Assembly: GCA_003563375.1 (NCBI GenBank) | Contig: PWSB01000167.1 | Coordinates: forward strand, 1 to 5,900 | Length of the DNA: 5,900 nucleotides | Direction: 5' to 3' | Origin: Actinomycetota bacterium | GTDB taxonomy: Bacteria; Actinomycetota; Humimicrobiia; Humimicrobiales; Humimicrobiaceae | Shown: piece by piece, positions 1 to 5,522 of the stretch | Numbering within the stretch: the first letter of the stretch is position 1 | Layout of the letters: each line of letters starts with the position of its first letter | Program-made: the position numbers and the translations under genes | The notes under the pieces: model-generated | What the model was told of the DNA's origin: nothing | The model's input: only the letters and a program-made list of their open reading frames with translations | The model's database searches: none

Positions 1-1023
1 GGTATCTTCGAAGGCCGGAGGCTGGAGCACGAGCAGGCCATCAGGCACAAAAGAGAAGAGATAAAAAAATACAAGAGGGTCATAGACCAGCTTGGGCCAA
101 GGCTTGCCGCCATAGATAATTTTTTAGGTGAAAAAGATATAGACCTCTCAGAAATAGATTTCTTTGTGGGAAGGGGCGGAATACTGCGTCCCCTTGACAG
201 CGGCCTCTATGAAGTAAACGGCCGGATGCTCCGGGACCTAAAAGAGGCAAGGTATGGGGAGCATGCCTCAAATCTTGGTCCTGTGATAGCACAGATATTT
301 GCCTCCCGTTTTGGGAAGAAGGCATATATCATGGACCCTGTCTGCGTGGACGAGCTTGCTGACATTGCCCGGTTAAGCGGCCACCCGCTATTGGAGCGGG
401 TAAGCTGGTTCCATGCCTTAAACCAAAAGAAGGCAGCCCGCAAAGCGGCAGGGGAGCTTGGTAAAAAATATGAGGAAGCCAATATTGTGGTGGCCCATAT
501 GGGCGGGGGGATAAGCGTGGGCATCCATCACAGGGGCAGGGTGGAGGATGTAAATAATGCTGCTTTGGGCGAGGGACCCTTTACCCCCGAGAGGACAGGG
601 GGGCTGGCGGCAGGCAGCTTTCTAAGATATGTGTTTGAGAAAAACCTTGATTTTGAAAAGAGTTTTAAGATGATCCTGGGTGAAGGCGGGCTTGTAGCCT
701 ACTTCGGCACTACTGATTTTGGCAGGCTCATGGAACGCTACAGGGAGGGGGAGGGAAAGGTCAGGCTTGTAATAGATGCCATGGCCTACCAGATAGCTTC
801 AGAAATAGCTGCGAAAAGCGTCTTGGTAAATGGCCGCGTGGATGCCCTGGTGCTTACCGGGGGCCTTGCCCATGATGATGACTTCAAGGACCTTATCAGG
901 GAAAGGGTAGGGTTTATCTTTCCTAAGATTTTTGTTTATCCCGGAGAAAATGAGCTTGAAGCCATGGCAGAAGGGGCCATGCTGGCTCTGGTAGACAAAA
1001 AGATAAAAATATCCTCTTATTGA
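1..1023 (+). CDS. buk: Butyrate kinase, 5'-truncated by window edge
   Basis: This is a cytoplasmic carboxylate kinase of the acetate/butyrate kinase (ASKHA) family, converting acyl phosphate plus ADP to carboxylate plus ATP. The frame is open from base 1, with 340 residues visible before the TGA; family members are about 355 residues, so roughly the first 15 to 20 are missing, including the N-terminal NPGSTSTK-type phosphate loop. Visible butyrate kinase hallmarks are FVGRGG (from base 160), GEHASNLG (258 on), FHALNQKKAARK (409 on), VVAHMGGG (487-510), GEGPFTPERTGG (571 on; its Arg at 592 matches the catalytic Arg of acetate kinase), LTGGLAHD (853 on) and YPGENELEAMAEGA (937-978). The GTG at 166 lies inside the conserved VGRGG motif and is not a start. 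It ends 67 bases before the regulator, and a promoter lies in that gap, so it may belong to a preceding unit. Substrate could be butyrate, isobutyrate, propionate or lactate; sequence alone does not tell. Confidence 0.93.
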   Translation, partial: GIFEGRRLEHEQAIRHKREEIKKYKRVIDQLGPRLAAIDNFLGEKDIDLSEIDFFVGRGGILRPLDSGLYEVNGRMLRDLKEARYGEHASNLGPVIAQIFASRFGKKAYIMDPVCVDELADIARLSGHPLLERVSWFHALNQKKAARKAAGELGKKYEEANIVVAHMGGGISVGIHHRGRVEDVNNAALGEGPFTPERTGGLAAGSFLRYVFEKNLDFEKSFKMILGEGGLVAYFGTTDFGRLMERYREGEGKVRLVIDAMAYQIASEIAAKSVLVNGRVDALVLTGGLAHDDDFKDLIRERVGFIFPKIFVYPGENELEAMAEGAMLALVDKKIKISSY

Positions 1024-1031
1024 TCCGTTTA

Positions 1032-1060
1032 TTGACAAACCACATAAAGCAACATAAACT
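1032..1060 (+). promoter_or_regulatory. Sigma-A type promoter ahead of the regulator operon
   Basis: A perfect -35 TTGACA lies at 1032-1037, followed by a 17-base spacer and a -10 TAAACT at 1055-1060 (4 of 6 consensus matches). Transcription would begin near 1066-1068, giving a leader of about 24 bases before the ATG at 1091. It sits in the A/T-rich gap just after the kinase stop and is the only good promoter upstream of the shell genes, so it probably drives the regulator and the closely packed genes that follow. No start site mapping is available here. Confidence 0.72.
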
Positions 1061-1088
1061 AATAACAATTAACAATTTCAAACATAAA
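1042..1088 (+). promoter_or_regulatory. Candidate operator: three phased ACATAAA repeats
   Basis: The 7-mer ACATAAA occurs at 1042-1048, 1052-1058 and 1082-1088, with start-to-start spacings of 10 and 30 bases, so all copies fall on one face of the helix. A perfect tandem pair AACAATT AACAATT lies between them at 1064-1077. The copies overlap the promoter spacer, the -10 box and the start of the regulator gene, the places where a repressor would act. DeoR-family proteins are known to use short A/T-rich direct repeats. That the adjacent regulator binds these repeats is inference. Confidence 0.45.
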
Positions 1089-1090
1089 TT

Positions 1091-1849
1091 ATGCTTTCAG
1101 CAGAGCGTAAGCTGAAAATAGCAAGGATCATTAACAAAAACGGGCGGATAAAGACCTCTGAACTGTCCACCATGTTCAATGTGTCTGAGATGACCGTTTT
1201 GCGCGACCTCGCCTCACTTGAGAAAGAAGGAGTCCTAAAAAGGGTATACGGCGGGGCTCTTGCCTTCAATGACGGTTCCCGTGAGATATCTAGCAATATA
1301 AGGAGCAAGATCCATGCAAGGGAAAAGGATTATATAGCACTAAAGGCTGCAGCCGTGGTAAGGGAAGCGGAAAGCGTGTTCATCGACGGCTCGACCACGT
1401 CCTTGGCCCTGGCAAGAAAACTGTCTTTAAAAAGCAATATAACCGTGGTAAGCAATGGGCTCGAGGCATTGGACGAGCTCAAGGACAATGAGGCCATCAG
1501 GGTATTTTGTACGGGCGGAGAGCTTAACCTGCTTACCAATGGGTTTTTCGGGCTGGCTGCAGAGAATTTCCTAAAAGAGATAAATGTGGATAAATGTTTC
1601 ATCTCTGCCGCGGGGATATCACCCCAGGCCGGCATCACCGAACAGAACCAGCAGAATATAATTTTAAAAAGGATAATAATGGAGCGGGCAGGCAGGACTT
1701 TCCTTCTTATAGACAGCAGCAAGTTCGGGAAAATAACCTTAAATAAGGTTTGCCAGTGGAGGGACATTAATACTATAATTACAGACAAGAAACCGCAAAG
1801 GGATTTTCTTTATCTCTTTGATGAAAAAGACATAGAGGTTGTCTACTAG
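1091..1849 (+). CDS. DeoR-family transcriptional regulator
   Basis: The 252-residue protein has the usual DeoR length and order. An N-terminal winged helix-turn-helix (about residues 6-58, ending LKRVYGGA) is followed by the DeoRC sugar-phosphate sensor with DGSTT (99-103), SNG (121-123), TGGEL (141-145) and DSSKFG (208-213). The family usually represses sugar catabolic operons and is released by a phosphorylated sugar intermediate. The ATG at 1091 is favoured because the protein then begins MLSAERKLKIARI, the normal family start, although no Shine-Dalgarno sequence precedes it. The recognition helix reads TVLRDL where most relatives have TIRRDL or TVRRDL, so one usual Arg is Leu37. The stop codon directly abuts the next start, so it is co-transcribed with the shell genes and probably controls them and itself. 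The effector cannot be read from the sequence; fuculose- or rhamnulose-phosphate would fit the aldolase. Confidence 0.93.
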   Translation: MLSAERKLKIARIINKNGRIKTSELSTMFNVSEMTVLRDLASLEKEGVLKRVYGGALAFNDGSREISSNIRSKIHAREKDYIALKAAAVVREAESVFIDGSTTSLALARKLSLKSNITVVSNGLEALDELKDNEAIRVFCTGGELNLLTNGFFGLAAENFLKEINVDKCFISAAGISPQAGITEQNQQNIILKRIIMERAGRTFLLIDSSKFGKITLNKVCQWRDINTIITDKKPQRDFLYLFDEKDIEVVY

Positions 1850-2143
1850 ATGAGGCTGGGCAGGGCAATAGGGAATGTAGTATCTACCATCAAGCATGAG
1901 AGGCTTGCTGGGATAAAGCTCATGGTCATAAAACCTGTGGGCCCCCAGGGAGACCTTGAGGGCAGAAAGATAATAGTAGCCGATTACCTTAACACAGCTT
2001 CCGGCAGCCTGGTATACTGGATTGAAAACGGGACCACCATATGCAAGGTAATGGGGAGGATGAGCATACCCTTGAGGGGATGCATAGTGGGACAGGTGGA
2101 CAAGATAGATTTAGAAAAAGGCAGAAGAGTAATAGATGGGTGA
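1850..2143 (+). CDS. eutN: BMC-P vertex shell protein (EutN/CcmL family), copy 1
   Basis: A 97-residue bacterial microcompartment vertex protein. The family forms pentamers that cap the twelve corners of the shell. Recognised from the opening MRLGRAIGNVVSTIKHERLAG, the middle DLEGRKIIVADYLNTASGS, and the C-terminal GCIVGQVDKIDLE, which match the EutN/CcmL/PduN beta-barrel. The ATG follows the regulator's TAG with no gap; an AGAGG at 1834-1838 inside the regulator gene could serve as its ribosome binding site, so translation is likely coupled. It has a short tail (EKGRRVIDG) beyond the family end that the second copy lacks. The usual PVDAA stretch reads IPLRG here. Confidence 0.93.
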   Translation: MRLGRAIGNVVSTIKHERLAGIKLMVIKPVGPQGDLEGRKIIVADYLNTASGSLVYWIENGTTICKVMGRMSIPLRGCIVGQVDKIDLEKGRRVIDG

Positions 2144-2149
2144 GGGTCT

Positions 2150-2416
2150 ATGAGGCTGGTAAAAGTTTTAGGCAGCATAACCTCTACTATAAAGGATCCT
2201 ACCTTAAAGGGTTTTAAGATACTTTTGGTGCAGTGCATAGAGACTGACCTTAAAGGCAGGCAAGAATATTTTGTGGCTGTGGACACAGTAGGGATGGGTG
2301 AAGGGGAGATAGGTTTGATCGTCACTGGAAGCACGGCCAAAAGGACAGAGGTGACTAAAAAAAAGAATGTGGATGCTGCGATAGTTGCAAAAGTAGACAG
2401 GATAGATTTGGAGTAA
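2150..2416 (+). CDS. eutN: BMC-P vertex shell protein (EutN/CcmL family), copy 2
   Basis: An 88-residue second vertex protein of the EutN/CcmL family, recognised from MRLVKVLGSITSTIKDPTL, GSTAKRTEVTKKKNVDAAIV and the ending KVDRIDLE. The VDAAIV and VDRIDL motifs are the classic family C-terminus. It begins six bases after copy 1 stops, with GGTGAGGG at 2139-2146 as ribosome binding site. Both copies start with the same ten bases (ATGAGGCTGG) and share the VD[KR]IDLE end, but the middles differ widely, so they are old paralogues and not a recent duplication. BMC loci often carry two or three BMC-P genes, which may mix or take different vertices. Confidence 0.93.
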   Translation: MRLVKVLGSITSTIKDPTLKGFKILLVQCIETDLKGRQEYFVAVDTVGMGEGEIGLIVTGSTAKRTEVTKKKNVDAAIVAKVDRIDLE

Positions 2417-2417
2417 A

Positions 2418-3746
2418 ATGGCAAATGAGATTGAGATGATCAGGGACGGCGGAGTCGTGGGAGCAGGCGGCGCTGGTTTTCCCGCCCACGTAAAACTGGA
2501 CGCACAAATAGAGCATCTTATTGTAAACGCTGCTGAATGTGAACCCTTGATAGATGTGGACAAGATCCTTTTGGAAAGGGAATTTAAGCTTGTATATGAA
2601 GGGCTCAAGGTCTCTGCAAGGCTAACCGGGGCCAAAAAGGTCACCATTGCGCTAAAGGATAAATACAAGAGGGCTATAGAAATACTGGAGGGTTTTAAAA
2701 AGGGCGGACTTGATTTTGATATTTTTAAGCTGGGAAACTTTTACCCTGCCGGCGATGAGCAGACCCTGGTATATGAGATAACTAGGAAAGTGGTGCCCGA
2801 GAGCGGGATACCTTTGATGGTAGGCTGTGTGGTCATAAATGTGGAGACCCTTTTAAATGTTGCCAGGGCTACGCAGGGCAAAAAAGTGACCCAAAAATAT
2901 GTGACCATTTCAGGGGAGGTGGCTTCCCCGGTTACTGTCAGGGTGCCTGTGGGGACCCCTGTACAGGTATTGCTGGATTTTGCGGGAGGGGTTACCGCTG
3001 ACCAGTATGCCGTATTTGACGGGGGCCCTATGATGGGCAAGGTAATAGACCATAACGGCTATGCTGTAAAAAAGACCACAAAAAACATAATGGTGCTCCC
3101 TGAGGATAACATTGTCACCGTGCAGAGAAAAAGGGCAATAAAGGGCCAGATCAAAAGGTCGCAGGCAATCTGTCTTAGCTGCAGGATGTGCACGGATCTC
3201 TGCCCCAGATACCTTTTGGGCCATGACCTCTTCCCTGATGAGATGATGAAGAGGCTCTACAAGGGTGATATGGACCAGGAGGACATGAAAAAGTTTGATT
3301 ATGCCTACCTTTGCTGTGACTGCGGCCTTTGCGAGCTATACAACTGCGTGGTAGACCTATCCGCAAGGGCAATTTTTAATTACCTAAAAGAAGAGCTTCC
3401 CAAAAGAGGGATTGAAAACCCTTACAAGCGCCAGGAGATAACCGCAAACGAGTTCAGGGAATACAGGAAGGTACCTGTGGACAGGCTCAAGCAAAGGCTT
3501 GAGGTGCATAAATATATGGATACAAAGTTTGCTGAATTTGACGGCAGGGTGGACCGGATAAAGCTTTATCTTGTCCAGCATGTGGGAGCGCCTTCCGTAC
3601 CTGTGGTAAAGGAAGGGGACATGGTGTCCGAGGGGGACCTGGTTGCTGATATCGCCCCGGGAGGGCTGGGGGCCAGGATACACAGCTCCATTGACGGGAA
3701 GGTATTGGCTGTAGAAGAGGATAACCTGCAGATAGGAAAGGCTTGA
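2418..3746 (+). CDS. pduS: PduS-like RnfC-related flavin and Fe-S electron-transfer protein
   Basis: A 442-residue protein, full length for the PduS family, related to RnfC and Nqo1. The N-terminal flavin/NADH-binding part shows GGVVGAGGAGFP (residues 11-22) and NAAECEPLI (37-45). A SLBB-type domain starts near residue 160 (YVTISGEV). Two [4Fe-4S] motifs follow: C252-x2-C255-x2-C258-x3-C262-P and C299-x2-C302-x2-C305-x4-C310, with an additional Cys300. The C-terminal part, about 390-442, looks like a barrel-sandwich hybrid domain. In the Pdu system PduS is a flavoprotein that reduces cob(III)alamin or passes electrons and partners PduT; in loci without B12 enzymes it may regenerate NAD. Start ATG 2418 lies one base after the preceding stop, with TGGAG at 2409-2413. 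Its TGA overlaps the next ATG. No membrane segments are evident. Confidence 0.92.
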   Translation: MANEIEMIRDGGVVGAGGAGFPAHVKLDAQIEHLIVNAAECEPLIDVDKILLEREFKLVYEGLKVSARLTGAKKVTIALKDKYKRAIEILEGFKKGGLDFDIFKLGNFYPAGDEQTLVYEITRKVVPESGIPLMVGCVVINVETLLNVARATQGKKVTQKYVTISGEVASPVTVRVPVGTPVQVLLDFAGGVTADQYAVFDGGPMMGKVIDHNGYAVKKTTKNIMVLPEDNIVTVQRKRAIKGQIKRSQAICLSCRMCTDLCPRYLLGHDLFPDEMMKRLYKGDMDQEDMKKFDYAYLCCDCGLCELYNCVVDLSARAIFNYLKEELPKRGIENPYKRQEITANEFREYRKVPVDRLKQRLEVHKYMDTKFAEFDGRVDRIKLYLVQHVGAPSVPVVKEGDMVSEGDLVADIAPGGLGARIHSSIDGKVLAVEEDNLQIGKA

Positions 3747-4321
3747 TGGACAAAGAGATAGGGAACATAGCTGTATTGGAATTTAAGGCCATCCCTGCCG
3801 GCATACAGGTAACCGATGAGGTCATAAAGGCGGCACAGGTTGGGATCGTGCTTTCTTCGACCCTTTGCCCGGGCAAATACCTAACCGTGCTGCAGGGAGA
3901 ATTGGATGCACTGGATACGTCCTGCAGGCTTGCGGAAAGCATAGGGGGTAGGCATCTTTTCAGCTCTATGGTGATAGGAGGCATAGATGCCAAGGTCATA
4001 GATGCCATAGGGGCCAAGGTAAGCGGGGAGCCGATGGGGGCCCTGGGGATAGTTGAATCTTTGCAGATAGCCCACCTTATAAACTCCGCGGATATCGCAG
4101 TGGACACAGCAGAGGTCGATTTTATGGATTTCAGGCTGGCCAGAGGCTGTGGTGTAAACAGCTTCTTTATAATCACAGGCCAGCTTTCAGCTGTTGAGGA
4201 AGCAGTAAGCCAGGCTTCAGATTTTTTAGCCCAGAAGGGTGCAATGATTGCGGATAAGATCATTGCCAATCCTGACCGCCAGGTAATGAGGTGGCTTACT
4301 TCATCGCTTTGCAGATGTTAA
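3746..4321 (+). CDS. pduT: PduT-like tandem-domain shell protein (BMC-T) with pore cysteines
   Basis: A 191-residue shell protein with two BMC domains (about residues 7-88 and 97-178; the second begins MGALGIVES) that forms trimeric pseudohexamers. Domain 1 contains STLCPGKY with Cys41, equivalent to the Cys38 of PduT that binds a [4Fe-4S] cluster at the trimer centre. Domain 2 has RGCGVNSFF with Cys135 at the matching loop position. I chose ATG 3746, which overlaps the pduS stop as TGATG and has AGGA at 3734-3737, over the TTG three bases upstream. The overlap with pduS indicates translational coupling and fits a functional pair in which electrons pass from PduS through the shell. The C-terminus reads IANPDRQVMRW then SLCRC, unlike the common IPRPH ending, but I see no frameshift. 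A homologue without a cluster cannot be ruled out. Confidence 0.92.
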   Translation: MDKEIGNIAVLEFKAIPAGIQVTDEVIKAAQVGIVLSSTLCPGKYLTVLQGELDALDTSCRLAESIGGRHLFSSMVIGGIDAKVIDAIGAKVSGEPMGALGIVESLQIAHLINSADIAVDTAEVDFMDFRLARGCGVNSFFIITGQLSAVEEAVSQASDFLAQKGAMIADKIIANPDRQVMRWLTSSLCRC

Positions 4322-4342
4322 CAAGAGCAAAAGGATAGATGA

Positions 4343-5140
4343 ATGGCAAAAAGTGAAAGTGAATATAGGAAAGATATCATAGAGGTGTGCAAGAGGGTCT
4401 ATGCCCAGGGATGGGTAGCTGCAAATGACGGCAATGTTTCTGTAAAGCTTGCCGATGACCTGTATCTTTGCACCCCTACCGGGATGAGCAAGGGGTACCT
4501 GACCCCAGACCAGTTGGTGAAAGTAGATGCTTCAGGCAACAGGGTAGAAGGCCAGCTCAGGCCTTCCTCGGAGATCAAGATGCACCTTGATGTGTTCAGG
4601 AACAGGCCGGATGTTAACTCCGTGTTGCATGCCCACCCCCATACCGCTACAGGGTTTGCCTGTGCCGGCATGGCTTTGGACGAGTGTGTCATACCGGAGA
4701 TAGTCATATCCCTGGGCTCGATACCCCTGGCAGAATACGGCACGCCTTCCACCGAAGAGATACCCAACAACATAAGGAAGTACCTTCCTAACCACAATGT
4801 GTTTTTTCTTGAGAACCACGGGGCCCTTTCCATCGGCTCAGATGTATACCAGGCCTATTACCGCATGGAGAGCATGGAGCTTTTTGCAAAGATCTATCTT
4901 GTGGCCAAGCAATTGGGGCAGCTGAACCTTATCGGGGAAGAGAATGTCCAAAAGATGCTAAAACTCAGGCAGGAATGGGGAATGGACGAGCATTATGCCG
5001 GGTGCAGGATAGATTCAAAGGTCATAGACCAGCCTGAAGGGAAAGATCCAGATGAGGGAGGCAATATCAGTATGAGCAATGAAGAGCTGGTATCACTGGT
5101 CACCAGGATAGTCACCAACATATTGAATAAAAAGGGATAA
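4343..5140 (+). CDS. fucA: Class II aldolase (fuculose/rhamnulose-1-phosphate type) with C-terminal shell-targeting helix
   Basis: A 265-residue zinc-dependent class II aldolase of the FucA/AraD family. GNVS (near residue 31), TPTGMSKG, SSE with Glu77, HAH with His96 and His98, and NHG with His159 correspond to the catalytic Glu73 and zinc ligands His92, His94 and His155 of E. coli FucA at a constant offset of four. The expected reaction is cleavage of L-fuculose-1-phosphate (perhaps also L-rhamnulose-1-phosphate) to DHAP and L-lactaldehyde. The catalytic domain is followed by a Gly/Pro/Asp-rich linker (about 228-243) and a terminal amphipathic helix, residues 246-263, of encapsulation-peptide type, which implies loading into the microcompartment lumen. 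ATG 4343 has AAGGA at 4331-4335. A 21-base gap separates it from the BMC-T gene. Exact sugar phosphate specificity is not readable; a related epimerase is unlikely given the BMC context. Confidence 0.9.
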   Translation: MAKSESEYRKDIIEVCKRVYAQGWVAANDGNVSVKLADDLYLCTPTGMSKGYLTPDQLVKVDASGNRVEGQLRPSSEIKMHLDVFRNRPDVNSVLHAHPHTATGFACAGMALDECVIPEIVISLGSIPLAEYGTPSTEEIPNNIRKYLPNHNVFFLENHGALSIGSDVYQAYYRMESMELFAKIYLVAKQLGQLNLIGEENVQKMLKLRQEWGMDEHYAGCRIDSKVIDQPEGKDPDEGGNISMSNEELVSLVTRIVTNILNKKG

Positions 5141-5143
5141 AGT

Positions 5144-5172
5144 CTGTTAAAATAACATTTTTTGTTTATAAT
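5144..5172 (+). promoter_or_regulatory. Internal promoter ahead of the BMC-H gene
   Basis: A perfect -10 TATAAT lies at 5167-5172. With a 17-base spacer the -35 would be CTGTTA at 5144-5149, matching TTGACA at only three positions, so activity may be modest or need an activator. It sits in the longest gap of the window (70 bases), just before the major shell protein gene, where extra transcription makes sense. The hairpin overlaps the -35 region. The A/T-rich setting could produce a TATAAT by chance. Confidence 0.5.
5145..5163 (+). terminator. Small A/T-rich hairpin with T-run after the aldolase gene
   Basis: TGTTA (5145-5149), loop AAA, TAACA (5153-5157) form a perfect five-pair stem followed directly by six T bases (5158-5163). 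It lies five bases after the aldolase stop. With only one G-C pair it would be at best a weak, leaky terminator; it could also be an RNA processing site or a protein-binding palindrome over the adjacent promoter. Confidence 0.35.
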
Positions 5173-5195
5173 TAAGATTTCGTAAAGCAAAGAGT

Positions 5196-5210
5196 AAAAG
5201 GAGAAAAAAA
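5196..5210 (+). promoter_or_regulatory. Strong ribosome binding site for the BMC-H gene
   Basis: AAAAGGAGA with AGGAG at 5199-5203 stands seven bases before the ATG at 5211, followed by a pure A spacer. It is the best Shine-Dalgarno match in the window and suits a protein needed in many copies per shell. Confidence 0.8.
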
Positions 5211-5486
5211 ATGGCAGGAGAAGCAATCGGCTTAATCGAGACAAGAGGATTGGTAGGTTCGGTAGAAGCAGCAGATGCGATGGTAAAGGCTGCAAACGTG
5301 ACCCTTATGGGACAGGAAAGGATAGGCGGCGGGCTGGTAACAGTAATAGTAAAAGGAGATGTAGGGGCCGTAAAAGCAGCGGTCGATGCTGGTGCTGCAG
5401 CTGCAAAAAGGGTTGGAGAACTGCTCTCGGTGCACGTAATACCAAGACCGCATCAGGACCTGGATCTTATTTTGCCCAACGAATAA
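5211..5486 (+). CDS. pduA: BMC-H hexameric shell protein, PduA-like
   Basis: A 91-residue single-domain BMC shell protein (Pfam BMC). Hexamers of this type tile the facets and are usually the most abundant shell component. Motifs are AIGLIETRG at the start, AADAMVKAANVTL, the pore loop ERIGGGLVTV (the place of KIGSGL in PduA and EutM), GDVGAVKAAVDAG and the end VIPRPHQDL. The pore carries Arg-Ile-Gly-Gly-Gly, small and polar, suited to polar metabolites. Codon use differs from its neighbours: Val is GTA in 9 of 13 cases, and only 1 of 15 Ala codons is GCC, a pattern that may reflect high expression. It has its own promoter-like segment and strong ribosome binding site, but remains in the same direction as the rest. 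Confidence 0.96.
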   Translation: MAGEAIGLIETRGLVGSVEAADAMVKAANVTLMGQERIGGGLVTVIVKGDVGAVKAAVDAGAAAAKRVGELLSVHVIPRPHQDLDLILPNE

Positions 5487-5522
5487 GCTAAATAATAATA
5501 AACAGAAGAGAGGTATTTTAAA

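Noticed and set aside
166..1023. Kinase gene starting at GTG 166
   Set aside because: The frame is open to base 1 and upstream residues continue the butyrate kinase alignment; 166 falls within the conserved VGRGG motif.
1024..1060. Rho-independent terminator after the kinase gene
   Set aside because: The only inverted repeat (GTTTATTGACAAAC, 1027-1040) is imperfect and has no T-run; it coincides with the -35 box.
3743..3745. TTG as start of the PduT-like gene
   Set aside because: ATG at 3746 is the next codon, overlaps the pduS stop in the usual TGATG arrangement and is well spaced from AGGA at 3734-3737.
3487..4269. 260-residue minus-strand open frame
   Set aside because: It lies opposite pduS and pduT, both with clear family motifs; its translation has no recognisable domain and is a coding shadow.
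4339..4356. Mini-ORF ATGAATGGC... overlapping the aldolase start
   Set aside because: It is only five codons in another frame; the aldolase ATG at 4343 has the better ribosome binding site spacing.
4399..4833. Minus-strand open frame opposite the aldolase
   Set aside because: It is antisense to the conserved active-site region of the aldolase and looks like a shadow of its codon bias.
5487..5522. Separate promoter or riboswitch ahead of pduL
   Set aside because: The 36-base A/T-rich gap is too short for a riboswitch and shows no paired -35 and -10; it holds only a ribosome binding site.
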